From: Pyropia yezoensis
Taxonomy: Eukaryota > Rhodophyta > Bangiophyceae > Bangiales > Bangiaceae
DNA length: 64,000 nucleotides
Direction of reading: 5' to 3'
Assembly (NCBI GenBank): GCA_009829735.1
Contig: CM020619.1
Coordinates: 29,166,063 to 29,230,062 of the forward strand
Of the stretch, positions 31,030 to 42,637 are shown piece after piece (the stretch's first letter is position 1; every line of letters begins with the position of its first letter). The notes under the pieces were generated by a model. The model had not been told where the DNA came from. It saw nothing but the letters and a program-made list of their open reading frames with translations, and ran no database searches. The translations under genes were made by a program, and so were the position numbers.

Positions 31030-34000
31030 GGTAGGGCTTACGGATGCTGCGCGAAGCACCTCGTCGGTACACCCTTGTGAATCCAAGGCGGCATGACCTG
31101 GACAGCGATGCGGAGCCTGCTCACACCGCCGCTGTACTTTACCAGATTGTTTCGAGCTTCAGCGAGTGCCGCTTCCTTCACGCTCCATGCTGGTGCCATG
31201 CACAAAATGCTCCTCCGCTGCACACGGGGGGCTGGAAAAGCACTGAGCTCCCTTATGGACGCGGCAGTCGACCGCGACGATCCAATAGTTTGGTTCGTTC
31301 GGGACACTTGGAGAGATATTCGCCTCGTGGGTTCAGTGCAAGTCACGTTCGGGCGAATCCATCCGGTGTATGGGTGAATCGACCCAAATTTTAAGACCGA
31401 CCCGAAACCGACTCACCCTCCCCGCAACCCTGTCCTGACGACACGTCCAGTTGACAAAATGTAGCAACCTTAGTGGTTCAACAAGCGCTTCACTTGCCTT
31501 CTCAACACAGATCTCTACGCCATCTCAGGTGTGTGTGCAGTGCGGCTGCATCTCAGTGGGCACCGAGCTCCACACCTCGCCGACCTTGCCCAGCACCGAC
31601 ACCCGGCGGCATTTCCAACAGCGGTCCAATCTGTATCTCCAAAAAGTGTGCACTTCAATGTTGGCAGCGGCGTCCGGGGCCCCTCCACCCCGTGAGGGCG
31701 GGGGGGGGGCGGGGGGGGGCTTGGGCACGCGTCCCCTCGTGCTAGCCGCTCGCCCGCGTCCACGGAGTGCTCAGCAGCCGGCTACATGTGACCACGCGGC
31801 TCCCATCTCCCCATCCTCTTTTCTCCCCGGCCTTTCGACTGCTGGTGCTCTCGATCTCAACAGGGTAGATGGGTGGGTGGAGGATACGAGGACGTTCGTG
31901 AACGCGCCGATCCACACCGTGTACGTGAACTGTACGAATAAAGTCAAAGCTCAGCACAATTTGGTAAAGCGCTCACTTCCATGCATACCGAGATCATCGC
32001 AAGTGCAAGGATCGAAGCAACACACATCCACATGTTAGACGCCTCCCTCGACTGCCGTTCATCCTGATCGCCGACGCCACTGCGCGAGGGAGAAATAGTT
32101 TGCACAGCGTCGTTGACAAGCAACGAGGTAACGCTCCTTTATATTCTAAGCCTCCCCAACAGCAAGACAAAGGTTGCGGCAAGATTCTCTAAACTTTCCA
32201 ACATGACTCTTCTTGTGATGTTATCAATCGGTTCGGATTAGACTCTCTGACATTGATTTGGCAGGATTGCCTTCAAAAGCATCCCAAAATCTGTACCCAA
32301 CAGATTCTCAGAACTGTTCTGAGAACTTTTCTGCGAGCCGCGCTCAGCAGTCCGGGGCGGCAAGAAGGTCAACATCGAGAGTGCGAGTGCGAGCATGTGT
32401 GCAGCGCAGTGTCTGGGCGGGGAAATGCGTGGCGCCCTCCATAGCGTTGTGGCGGCGAGGTCCGACCATGTCGAGCAAAAAAAGGTAAATTTATTGAAAA
32501 ATCTTGATGTAAATTTTTACTTCATACCCTATTATTCCTGGGATATGGAGAATCAAAGTTTTCTTCCATGGTGCCTACGCTGACGTTCGGAAGGTGGTCT
32601 TGGGCAACACGGTTTGCCGAGGTCAAGTTGGTACTTGAAGAGCCCTGGATAGGTGACTTAATCGTACCCCACGTGGTGTGTAAGTTTGCAGTGTGTTGTG
32701 ACAAAGTCGAGACTTACGTTGATCCTTGACAGATCAATGTTGGCAGCCGTTTCTTGTGGTCCAGTGCCGCGCACCTCGTGATTCGCTCGAGCAGCAGGAG
32801 GATGGCGTCAAACGGGCGTTGTTTCGGTGGCCAGGACCACGCGGTGACTGTTGATTGGCCGTGTGCCCGGGCGGTGCCTTCACTTGCAACGTCTGTCAAC
32901 ACTGCTTGTATTGGTACCGCTCTCGTCCTGGGTCCCTTTCTGGATCGATGATGATCGCACCCACCGTGTAGACGCCATGGGGCGAAAATGGGGGGAGGGG
33001 AGGACGCGTGGGGGCTGGGCGTGCCGCTGTCTTCCGCCTGGGTCACGCCATCCTGGTGGGCCAGGCGCGGGCGCCTCGGTCCCGCTTTGTTGGGTGAGGC
33101 CCACTGGCGACCAGCACCGCGTCGTCGACGCACGCGAGATCCATTGCGGTTGCGTCGAGCTCGATGACGGGCGGGTTGACCGACAACCGGCAGGCGCGGG
33201 CGGTGGGGCCGCCACGGCGGCGCGCGCGGTAACGTGGGCGTGCGGCAACGGCACCGCCTCGGACTGGACGACGGGTGGAGGGGGGGAGGGAGCGGGGGAG
33301 GGGGCTGGGGGTTGCTCACCTCCCCCCGGGAGACTGCGCGCGTGGGTGGGGGGGGGGGGGCAGGACCGCCTGGCTCTCTCCCGGCCCCGTTCGCCCCGCC
33401 CCCCGCCCCCGACGGTGGGTGCAGGTTGGGTGAGTTGGGGGGGGAGGGGGCGTGGTTGGAGGCACGTTTAATCGGTTGGCGGGTGGTGGGGTCGACTGGC
33501 GGTGGTGCCGCCCGCCGTTTTTTTTTTTTTTTTTTTTCTTCTTCTTCGTTCCTCCATGGGCCGGCCAGGCCGCGCACGCTGGAGACTAGCTAGGGGCGCG
33601 GCCAACCGGGTTCGCCGCGCCGTAGGACCAAGATCCGAGTGGCGTGGAGGGTGGCTGCGGGCGGGTGGGGTGGGGGAGGAGGGGTGGGAGAGGAAGGGAG
33701 CAGGGGGTGGGGGGGCGGGAGGGGGGGGGGCAGGCGAGGAGGTGGCGAAGGGTTTGTGGTCGGGAGGGGCGGAAGCGTCGGGGTCTGGGCGGAAAGGGGG
33801 CGGGGGGAGAAAGTGCCCGACTGCGGTGTTGCGTGCCCAAGCGTGACGGGCAGCGGCCCGTCGCGCGGGCGCCTGCTCGCGGCGGCCGGGTGGCCAACAG
33901 GGAGAGGGGGGAGGGGGTGGGGGCGGCTTGGTGGGTTGGCCGGCCGGCCGGCCGGCCAGCCGACCACCTCGCGCGACTGCCCGCCACTACACCCCCCACC

Positions 34001-35158
34001 CGGCCGGCCGGCCGGCCGTCCGCCCGGCCGCCCGGCCGCTCGCGCCGCGCCGCACCGTGCCGCGCCGCGCCCCGCAGGCGCGGTGGGCAAAAAGGACGAT
34101 GCGCCACGCGGTGGGCTCTGTACACTGGCGCGCCGCGTGGGCGCGTGGGTGCGCGCGGCTGGGTGTGGCTGGGTGAGGGGCAGGGCGGCCGGGAGGATGG
34201 GGGGGGGGGGGCGGGGGGGGGTGGAGGCGGCCCCAGAGCGGGGGTCGTCACCCCCCCCCCCGCTCTGCCGCCACGGTGGCGGGGCTCGTGACGGGCGCGC
34301 GGGGTGTGGCCGTGACGCGACTGGCCCAGCGGGGGGGGGGGGGGGGTGGGTGGGGGGATGGGGGGGGCGACGCAGGCCGGGCGGTACCGCACGTGCCGCC
34401 GCTGCTGGGCCGCCGTGGGCGGACCACCGCCACTGCCGCCGCGACGGTGGAGCGGTGCCGCTGCTGTCTCGCCCCGCGGGGTTACCACGGTGGTGGTAAG
34501 TAGCAGCGGCAGTGGCGCGCGCGGTGGGAGTGGCGGTGGGAGGGATGAATGAGGGGGGGGGGGGAGGGGGGGCCCGGGTGGGGGAGGTGGCAGGGGGAGG
34601 AGCGCACCGGGACGGAACAAAAAAAAAAAAGGAAAAAAAAACACCAGTAGCGGTACACACCGCCCCGCGCGCGCAACCCCCCTACGCACAGTACCAACCC
34701 CACGCAGCCGGCCGGCGACGGGGCGCCCTCCGGCGGCGGACGCCGCGGTCCCACACCGCGACCCACACGTTGGGGGGAGGGAGGTGGCCTACCCGCAGAC
34801 CGCGGCGCCGGCGCGCCCCTATCAGGTGGGGAGACGGCAGACAGGAGGGGGTGGGAGGGCGGTGGGGGGGAGAAGGGGGGGTGTGGGGACGCCCAGGCCA
34901 GCAGCCTCCCTCCTCCTAACCTGCCCACGCCGGCGGCATCACACCACCCCTCCCCCCGGTTCCGCGCCCACCCCTCCTCGCCCCATCAACAGTGGCGACG
35001 CAGACCAGTTCAGCACACAGACACAAAAGAGAAGACGAAGAAAAACAAACCAATCGGGCTCGTACCGCCGCCGCCGCTGCCGCCGCCGCCGCTGCCGCCG
35101 ACGCCCCCCCCCCCCCCCCCCTTCCTCCCCTTTCCCTCCACCTCCTCGTCGCCCTGGG
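31030..35158. other. Intergenic stretch without a recognised gene
   Basis: Short frames overlap on all strands and none shows a recognisable domain. 31030-32480 has mixed composition, and 32480-32620 is comparatively AT-rich. From about 33250 the sequence becomes G/C homopolymer-rich, with a T-tract at about 33519-33540 and A-tracts near 34620-34640. Long frames there (for example 33586-34689 minus) consist of Pro/Arg/Gly runs from base composition. The last 100 bases hold CCG/CTG triplets and a long C-tract. Confidence 0.55.
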
Positions 35159-38023
35159 CTACTCGGTGCCCTCCTCGTCCCTACATAGCAGGTGGCTGCC
35201 GTCAGCGGGGGCCGGGTAAAACGAAGACGACGCGGCCGGCGCGTACAGGCGGCCGGCGCCGCTGGCCACGGGGGCATAGACGGGGGCGCCCACCGTCGAC
35301 GCGGTGCGCGGGCGGGGCGGGGGGTGGGGGTCATAGGCGGCGGGCCGCAGGTGGCCGCCCGTGTCGAGCGCCGGCAGGGTGCCCGTGGTGCCCAGCGGAC
35401 CACCGCCACCGCCGCCACCGCCGCCACCGCCACCGCCACCGCCGCCGCCGACGCCGCCGCCACCCGGCGGGTCGGGGGTGCCACCGCCTCGGCCGTCGCC
35501 GACGCCAACGCCGCCGCCGCCGCCGTGGGCGGTCGCCAGCACCTGCATGGGCGGCAGCTTGACCGGCTGCCGCGGCCCAGAGGAGGGCATGGACAGCCCG
35601 GGGAGGTGCTGCATGCCCCCACTCAGCGACGGAAGCGTCGACCGAAAGGGGAGGGACGACGGGGGGGGGGGCGCGCCATGCGGCCCGCCGGGCGGGCCGG
35701 TGCCGCCGCCGCCGACACCACCCACGACGCCGCCGACGCCGCCGCCAACGCTGACGCCGCCGCCCAGGTGGCCCCCCAACGACGCCACTTCGCCAGTATA
35801 CGCAAACGGCACGGGCGACTGCGTCGGGCTGCGGGAAGTGTAGGTCAGCCGCGAGTCGGGCGTCAGCGACGTGGTTGGTCTGGACAGGGCCGCGGTGGCT
35901 AGGGATAAAAGAGGGTTCTTGGTCGTCGCCTGTGGTGGAGTGCCCCGGTTGCCGCTCCCGCCAGCGCTGCCCAGCAGCCGGCCGCTGCCGCCGAGCGTCG
36001 ACGTCGGTGTCAACGATCGGAGGGTGCGGGAGCCCTCGTCGGGGAGCGGGCTGTGTTTCGGGGGAGTGGTGTAGGGGTAGGAAGCACCGGGGGGACCTAG
36101 AGGGTTGGCCGCATACGCCGGCCGGAAGACGCCGCTCAGAGGGCGCGGCGGGCCACCTGTCGGGGAGAAGGCCGGCCCTGCCACGGCGCTCCGCAGCTGG
36201 TAGGTCCGGGCCCCATTGCCAAACGCGGGGGAGCTGGGCGCAAGCGGGGAGGGTGCGTCATAGGGCGCACCGACGACGCCGTTGGACGAGTGGCCGCCAA
36301 CCCCATTGAGCCCGTGCAGGCCGCCCATGACGCCCAGCCCATTGACGTCGTCACCGCCACCATAGGCGGACCCCACCCCATGACCTACGTGGCTGCCCAG
36401 CGACACGTGCGGTGGGCGCATTGGAAGGGGACCCTGCGCACAAGGCGGGGAGGCGCCGACCGCTTGGTAGGGCGGCTGCGGCGTGCTCACAGGCCACGAG
36501 TAAGCCTGCCGCTGCGGCGGCCGCCCGTGCTCCATGGGCGACGTGACCGCCCGGTTGGCGGCGGCGGCGGTCGCGAGCGCCGCCTCGCGTCGCTGCTGCT
36601 TACGAAGCATCGAGTTCCAGTGGTTCTTGACGCAGTTGTCCGTGCGCCCCGGCAGTCGGAGGGCGATCTGCACCCACCGGTTGCCGAGCTCGTCGTGCGC
36701 CAGCCGCAGCGTCTCCTCCTCCGTGTCGGTCCACGCGCCCCGCTTGATTCCCGGCTGCAATTGGTTGAGCCAACGCTCCCTGCACTGCTTACCAGACCGG
36801 CCCGGTAGGTTGGACGCCACCTTGGACCACATCTTGGCGTGCGCCGCCACCGACGACGCCACGGTGGCAGCCTCCTCCTGCGAGATGCCACTCTTGACCC
36901 GCCCACTCGCAACGGTTTCTTCATAGACCAACTGCACAAGGCGACGGTCCTCGTCGCGAGCCCAGGTGGCGCTCTTGCGGGTCTTGCCAATGCCCGGCAG
37001 TCGCCGCTTGCCCCGGTTGTCTCCGCCGCTGCCACTGTCGCAGCCAGGCGAGTAGTGGTCGGGGATGCCGCCGCCGTCCGGACCCGCCGCGGCGCGGGAG
37101 TAGCGCCCCGACGGGGGCAGGGGGGTGCTCGAGCGGGAGCGCATCAGCACGTTGCTGCCAGAGCCCGAGCCGCCGGGCGTGCCACCGCTGCTATATGAAA
37201 AGCCCCCGTTGAGGTGGGCGGGGAGGGGGGGCGGGCTCTCTCGTGGAGGCAGGCTTGCGCGGCCACCACGGTACTCGTCTGGCCGCGGCTGCTGGGGTTG
37301 GTGGTAGGGATCTGGCGCGGGGGGGGGCCACCGCTCCCCCCCGCGGGGGTCCCCAACCCCATAGCCTCGTCCGTGGCTGTAGGCCACATGGGGGGCCCGC
37401 TGGTCAGGCCCAGAGTAGACGCCGTGCGTCGCTTCCGGAGACGCCCGTCCCCCGTGGTGATACCCGCCCGACCGGCCGCCGGGGTTGTACACGCCCCCGT
37501 TGGGGTGGCCCGAAAGGTGCGCACCGAGCCCCCCCCCCAAGCTGAGGCCCGCCCCCCCACCGCCACCGCCGCCGTCGGGAACGAGACCGATACCACCGCC
37601 GCCGGCGACGCCACCCACGCCACCAAGCCCAGTGCCGCCGCCAAAGCCGCCGCCAACACCAAGGCCGCCGCCAACACCAAGGCCGCCGCCAATGCCAACG
37701 CCAACGACGCCGCCGATACCGCCGACGCCGCCGCCGCCACCACCACCAACACCAACCCCCCGGTCCCCACCCACACCCCCACCCCCACCGCCGCCAATGC
37801 CGCCACCGCCGCCAATGCCGCCGCCGCCGCCGATACCACCGATCCCGCCGACGCCGCCGCCGACTCTCCCTCCGCCACCCCCATCGCCACCGCCACCGTC
37901 GCCCACCTCGCTGACATTGTCATAGTCGACCAGCTCCGCGCCGTCCTCCCCGTTGCGCAAGCTCCGCGTCATCACCCCTTCATAGTTGACGGGCACGCCG
38001 CGCGACGAGTGCCGCAGCGTCAT
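35159..38023 (-). CDS. R2R3-type MYB transcription factor
   Basis: A single-exon frame of 954 residues encoding a probable nuclear DNA-binding regulator. Two adjacent MYB repeats occupy about residues 350-475. R2 starts at TWARDEDRRLV (Trp 354), and R3 carries GAWTDTEEE, NRWVQIALRLPGRT and NHWNSMLRK (Trp 469). All three spaced tryptophans are present in each repeat. R2 has about 25 extra residues between its first and second Trp (44 between them; usually 18-19). Residues about 45-165 are almost pure Gly with Val/Ile, encoded by GGN repeats, and further Gly/Pro-rich tracts flank the domain. The start MTLRHSSRGVPV is the first ATG; sequence upstream is low complexity. Targets cannot be inferred. 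The plus-strand frames opposite it are shadows of its GC-rich codons. Confidence 0.88.
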   Translation of the reverse strand: MTLRHSSRGVPVNYEGVMTRSLRNGEDGAELVDYDNVSEVGDGGGGDGGGGGRVGGGVGGIGGIGGGGGIGGGGGIGGGGGGGVGGDRGVGVGGGGGGGVGGIGGVVGVGIGGGLGVGGGLGVGGGFGGGTGLGGVGGVAGGGGIGLVPDGGGGGGGAGLSLGGGLGAHLSGHPNGGVYNPGGRSGGYHHGGRASPEATHGVYSGPDQRAPHVAYSHGRGYGVGDPRGGERWPPPAPDPYHQPQQPRPDEYRGGRASLPPRESPPPLPAHLNGGFSYSSGGTPGGSGSGSNVLMRSRSSTPLPPSGRYSRAAAGPDGGGIPDHYSPGCDSGSGGDNRGKRRLPGIGKTRKSATWARDEDRRLVQLVYEETVASGRVKSGISQEEAATVASSVAAHAKMWSKVASNLPGRSGKQCRERWLNQLQPGIKRGAWTDTEEETLRLAHDELGNRWVQIALRLPGRTDNCVKNHWNSMLRKQQRREAALATAAAANRAVTSPMEHGRPPQRQAYSWPVSTPQPPYQAVGASPPCAQGPLPMRPPHVSLGSHVGHGVGSAYGGGDDVNGLGVMGGLHGLNGVGGHSSNGVVGAPYDAPSPLAPSSPAFGNGARTYQLRSAVAGPAFSPTGGPPRPLSGVFRPAYAANPLGPPGASYPYTTPPKHSPLPDEGSRTLRSLTPTSTLGGSGRLLGSAGGSGNRGTPPQATTKNPLLSLATAALSRPTTSLTPDSRLTYTSRSPTQSPVPFAYTGEVASLGGHLGGGVSVGGGVGGVVGGVGGGGTGPPGGPHGAPPPPSSLPFRSTLPSLSGGMQHLPGLSMPSSGPRQPVKLPPMQVLATAHGGGGGVGVGDGRGGGTPDPPGGGGVGGGGGGGGGGGGGGGGGPLGTTGTLPALDTGGHLRPAAYDPHPPPRPRTASTVGAPVYAPVASGAGRLYAPAASSSFYPAPADGSHLLCRDEEGTE

Positions 38024-38079
38024 AGCCGACGCCGCACGTCAGGTAGAGCGCATGGGTCACCACCGCCACCGCGGGCGCG

Positions 38080-38796
38080 TCACCCCTTGGGGAAAGGAGA
38101 AAGAAAAAACGTGGGGGGGGGGGGCGGGCGAGCGAGGAGCGCGGAGGGAAGCGGAGCGAGCGCGGTGTGTGCCCTACACAAAGAGAACACACCCGCGATA
38201 AGAGCGACAGAGGGGAGGAGGAGTGGGGGGGGAAGGACGGAAAAAAAGAAAAAACAGAAACGACGGAGAGAGAAGAGATAGAAATAAGGGAAAGGAGGAA
38301 AGGGGCGTGGCGGCCGGGGGCGGCGGCGGCGGCGGCGGCGGTCAAAGACAAGCCTCCAAGGCGGTTTGGCAGCCGCCGACAGTGGGCAAAAAAGACCGCC
38401 TTGCTTGCCCGCCCCCGGTGGGCCCCTGCGGGATGTGCTCGTTGGCGCCCCACGCGTCCCCCCCCCACCGTCGATCCTCCGCCGCCCGCCGGGCCGGTCC
38501 ACGCCGTTGACGGACAATGCCAGCCGGGAGGCCTTCCCCCCCCAAAAAACGCCGCCCACGGGGCGACCCAACACCCCCCCCCCCCCCCCCCCCCTCCCCC
38601 CCTGCGCGGCGGGACCAAACAACGTCCACAACGGGGCCGGCCACCCCCCTCAACGATAGCGATACCAAGAGGTGGGCAGTAGCCCCACCACGTACGGGTG
38701 GATGGCGCACGAGACAGCGGTGGGGGGTGGTGGTGGATGGCCCCGCGGGGGCGGGGGGGGGAAGGGGGAGAAGGCGGCCGCTGCCGCTGCCGCCGC

Positions 38797-38829
<33 letters not shown>

Positions 38830-39132
38830 CGCTGCCGCCGCCGCCGCTGCCGCTGCCGCCGCCGCCGCTGCCGCCGCCGCACGCGTCGGTCGCGGGGCAC
38901 CCCCCAGCTGATCCCCGCCGCGCCGGCCACCCCACCCCACCCCACCGCCCACGCCGACCGTCGGCGGCGCCGGCTCCCGGCGCCACCTACCCGCGATGCG
39001 GCGCGGGCGGCGCGGGCGGCTCGGGGAGCGGGGGGGGGGGAAGGGGGGGGGGGGGCGGGGAGAGGGCGGGCGGCAAGGTGGGGGGGGGGGGGGGGAGGGG
39101 GGGGGACGCGGCACCGGCACCGGCACCGGCAC

Positions 39133-39185
<53 letters not shown>

Positions 39186-39715
39186 GCGGCGGCAGCGGCA
39201 CCACCGCGGGGTCGGCGAGCAAGGGCGGGGGGGGGGGGGGGGGCGGTGGGCGAGCCGGCCGGCGGGTCGCGTCGCGGGGGTCGGCAGCCACGGCCGGCGA
39301 CACCGTGGCGAACAGCGTGGGGGTGGGGGGGGGGGGGGGGTTGGGTTGGGTTGGGTGGGTGGGTGGGTGCGTGCGTGCGTGGGTGGGTGGGGGCGGACCG
39401 GCGGCGGCCGACGAGCGGTGCGGCGGTGTGCCGGGGGGGGGGGGGGGGGGGGGGGGGGGTGGGGGGCGGCCGCGGCGTGGTTGGAGAAGCGGCGCAGGGG
39501 GGGGGAGGAGGTGGCCAGAGGAGCGGGTGGGGGGGGGGGGGGGGGGGGGGGGGGTGGTGGTGGGGGGCGTCGGGGGCCGGCCGGTCGGCCGGCCGGCCCC
39601 ACGCGGGGAGCCGACCCACCCCAAAAAAAAGTACCCCACTACGTTGTCCGCCCTTGGCCACCGCCACGCCACGCGGGTCAATTCCCTCCCCACCCCCCCC
39701 ACGTCGGACTCTTCT

Positions 39716-39746
<31 letters not shown>

Positions 39747-40240
39747 CTTTCTGCGTTCTTGACGTTGTCACGGCCGCGGGAGCGGCGCGCGCGCCCCCCC
39801 ACCACCCCCCCCCCCCCGCCTCCGCTGTTTCCAAACGGGCGGACACGCTCGCGTCTCGGCGGGTCACGCGAGTGTCGCAGAGGGGAAGCCAAGCCCCCCC
39901 CCCCCCCCCCCCCCCCCCCGAGCCCGCGCCCCCCCGTTTTTTTTAAAAAGTACGACTGGTGGGGGGGGGGGGGGGGGGGGGGGGGGGGGTGTGGTGGCAG
40001 GCGGCGGGCCGCTGCCGCGGCGGCCAGGGGCGGCACGGGCGGGTGGCGAAAAAAAGGAGTATAGGAGAGCGCGGAGGGCGGGCGAGCCAGCACGGGGAGA
40101 CCAAACGGGAAGCGCCCCGACGGACGGGGCACAACCATACGGAGGGGGGACGACGCCACAGGGAGCAATGGTCTTTCTCTTTCTTTTTTTTTCTTTTTTT
40201 TTTTGATGTAGGACGAGTGGACGCTGGGCACGACCCTGAG
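38080..40240. repeat. Low-complexity G/C homopolymer and microsatellite region
   Basis: Upstream of the MYB start lies about 2 kb of extreme sequence. It includes CCG/CTG triplets (about 38778-38880), many G-runs (around 39430-39462, 39531-39555 and 39960-39989), a C-run at about 39896-39919, and T-runs at about 39716-39748 and 40184-40205. Long frames here are Pro, Gly, Ala or Arg runs and are not supported as genes. Tract lengths may be assembly-dependent. Confidence 0.85.
39110..39186. repeat. Hexanucleotide microsatellite GGCACC then GGCGAC
   Basis: About four GGCACC units pass directly into about eight GGCGAC units, suggesting one hexamer array in which a variant unit has expanded. Confidence 0.9.
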
Positions 40241-41499
40241 GACGCTCGCCAAGCGAGGACGACACAATCACAGCAGCGCCCGCAACGCGATGGGTCAACT
40301 GCTGTCCGGGTGCGGCGACACCGCCCCCCTGGCACGGGTCTGTGTTCCACAGCAGAGGCGCGCTCCCCCCACGAGCGTCTGGGCCTCCCGCATGCATCTT
40401 TGCTCGTCCATTGGACTGGTATGGCCATCAACCATCCGAGTGGGACTTGCCGCAAGGGCGCTCGACGGCGGGGAACACGCACTTCCTACCAAGTGGGCCG
40501 ACAGTTCTAGCACAACCTCGTTGTGCAGCTCGTAGGCGCCGCTCCTTCAAAGGCGCGGCCTCCAAAAAGTCCAAGTCGTGATGGCGGCAGACGCTGTGGC
40601 ACTGCTTCTGTGGAGAGTGCAACGATACCACCGGAGCTCCGCCGTCGGAAAGAGAATCGTGCTGGTGGCAGCTGGGACAGGCCAGTGCTGGGGAAGCGTC
40701 GCGAAAGGCGTATTTGGAGTGCAAACGCAGGAGGTGGGCGACGGAGCGCCTCCCTAGCCAAAGCCGCACCGTACACGCCATGAAGTGAGCCATTCTGTTC
40801 GCACACTGGGCTGTCCATGTGCTTTTGGATGCTGCAATCAGCGCGCAGTCGATGGCACCACCCAGGCAAGACATGCACCACGACTGCTGTGCGCTGGCGT
40901 GCCACTCTGGCAACAGGAACGCGGCTTTGTTCCGCGATACAGTGGTTCGAAGTACGTCCAGCGTACGCAGATATGCACGGAGCAAGCGGATTGCGCCCCT
41001 GTTGGCTGCATCATCATCCACATGGTTCTCTTCAGATTGTATGTGGCGCCCATTATTGATTGTCATCGGCTCATCGTGAAAAGCGTTTCCGCGCACAACA
41101 GGCGGTGAGATGAACGAAAAAGTATAGACTTCACCTGAAGGTCTGCCTTTCTTTGTGAGACACACAAGATGCGACGCTTCCCTGGCGGCACGCCTGCACC
41201 CTTTCTTTCGATTTTGTCCATCGCGCTTGTCAGTGTGCAGGGCGCCTGCGATACAGTAAAGAACAATGCCTGAGAAACCCATAAAACAGCGGAACGAGAC
41301 TCAAAAAAGCGCACACTGAAGTAATCTGTGTCGCTATGGCCCTACGATTAACTTCACGGAACCCTGCAAGTTATGGTATTGATGCTCTCTGGCCTGTTCG
41401 TGCGCCTCAAGTAATAGGGCACACAAGAAGCGACGTTCTCACGGCAGGTATACGCGGAGAGCTCCTTTGTCTTCGTGAGACACCACAGAAGCCTTAGCA
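40241..41499. other. Unassigned region, possible degraded transposase
   Basis: A minus-strand frame (40428-41282, 284 codons) is the longest here. A GGAIDCAL stretch recalls the GAIDGT/GAIDCT box of Harbinger-type transposases, but nothing around it confirms this, so I do not call a gene. Confidence 0.25.
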
Positions 41500-42637
41500 A
41501 GATCTTTCAAGATGTGGTGAAGAGTCGCTGCGTGGAGGGTCTCCACTGCTCGGTCTGTATGGAGACCCGGGAGCACAATACCTCCCGGGCGACGCTGGAC
41601 GACTTGGACCGCTTCGCTCATTGCCGGGGTAAGGCTTACCGCAAGCTGCGGGCTGAGCAACGCCAAGAGCAGCAGGCCGAGTTTGCGAAAGAGAAGGAGG
41701 AAGCCCGCAAGGCTCGAGAGTTGCGGGACGCTCGTCGCATCCACAAGGATGAGGTGTTGGTAGCTGTGGGAGCGTCCCAGGCCAGACCACCGGGGTCCCA
41801 AGTCCGGAACACTCTCCCGGGAGCCGAAAACCGGTGTTGAATGCAGCTCCGATGGACACTGGGAATACGACTGCCAGAAGTCGAGCAGGCGCATTCAACA
41901 ACTTGTTATTGCTGATGCCCCAATTCCGTCCTGGGGACAAGGACTGGGACTGGCTTCGTTTTACGCACAGCCATTGGCCCAAATTTAATGTATTCCACTG
42001 TACTCCAACAAATCAGCCAATGGTGTTCTCGCATTTATTTTCTTGGAGGGCCTGCAACCGCCAGCCCAATTTTTTCCCGCTGAGGGGCCTCTGCAAGGCT
42101 GTGCGACTGCCCCACAGGACTGTTCCAGCACCCGGCGCCTTCGGTCCGCGTCTTTTCTTTCTCCCGCCATGGGGTGTCGATGTGCGATTGCGGGCTCTGA
42201 GGGCACATCGGCCCGGATGGCTGTCCCAGGGGGCTCTCTGTCGAGAGTGGCACGATCACTTCCGGTCCGAGTCCCCCAAGACAAAATTGGGAGATCAGCA
42301 ATAAGATTGCGAGTAAGCAGTCGGCTACGAGCCAAGTACGCTCTCGCCGAGAGGGTAGTCCGGTGCCCGTGGTGTCCACGGCAGGACCCCTGTCTGGGGA
42401 GGCGGACAAGTTGTCCTCGGACTCGTCGTCCTCCCCCTCATCCTCAGATTACGATATCAAGTTGTCGGGAAACCAGTAAGCGCTTGAGCTGGTCGCTCTA
42501 AGCTCACAGCGGCAGGCTCGACCAAGCGGGTCAAGAGGACGAACCAACCGTGTCCAATACTGTGTCTGCCCAAGGAAGTCCGCTTGCCGCGGGAGGGCCT
42601 CCCCAAGCACAGAAACCCACATCGGGTCGTCGCGGTA
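41500..42637 (+). pseudogene. gag 3' half and pol start relic, family 1-like
   Basis: Plus-strand remains of the second half of gag (CMETREHNTSRATLDDLDRF, an EEARKARELRDARRIHK helix, and a decayed zinc knuckle), the Ser-rich gag tail and the start of pol. Identity to family 1 is clear but with many substitutions and indels, including a stop in place of a knuckle residue. A 399-bp MITE-like insertion interrupts it at 41906-42304. It ends at about 42637, where sequence continues into an inverted gag piece. Confidence 0.85.
41906..42304. mobile_element. MITE-like insertion in the gag relic
   Basis: A 399-bp block absent from the matching place in intact gag copies. Its ends are inverted repeats of about 35 bp with few mismatches: TTATTGCTGAT at 41906 and ATCAGCAATAA ending at 42304. 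Similarity continues inward (CCCAATT...TGGGG). The target resembles ACTTGTTA, so the duplication is probably TA or TWA, typical of Tc1/mariner or PIF/Harbinger MITEs. No transposase inside; it probably depends on a transposase elsewhere. Confidence 0.75.

Noticed and set aside
33586..34689. Minus-strand frames of 356-367 codons
   Set aside because: Almost only Pro, Arg, Ala and Ser from G/C homopolymers; open in several frames at once and without any domain.
37214..38281. Plus-strand frame of 355 codons opposite the MYB gene
   Set aside because: Ala/Thr/Pro repeats that mirror the GGN codons of the MYB Gly tract; a shadow.
38517..40267. Frames of 300-540 codons on both strands
   Set aside because: Products of CCG/CGG repeats and homopolymers; no ordinary protein composition.
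40428..41282. Possible Harbinger-type transposase on the minus strand
   Set aside because: Only a GGAIDCAL stretch fits; the expected second and third catalytic regions are not visible.
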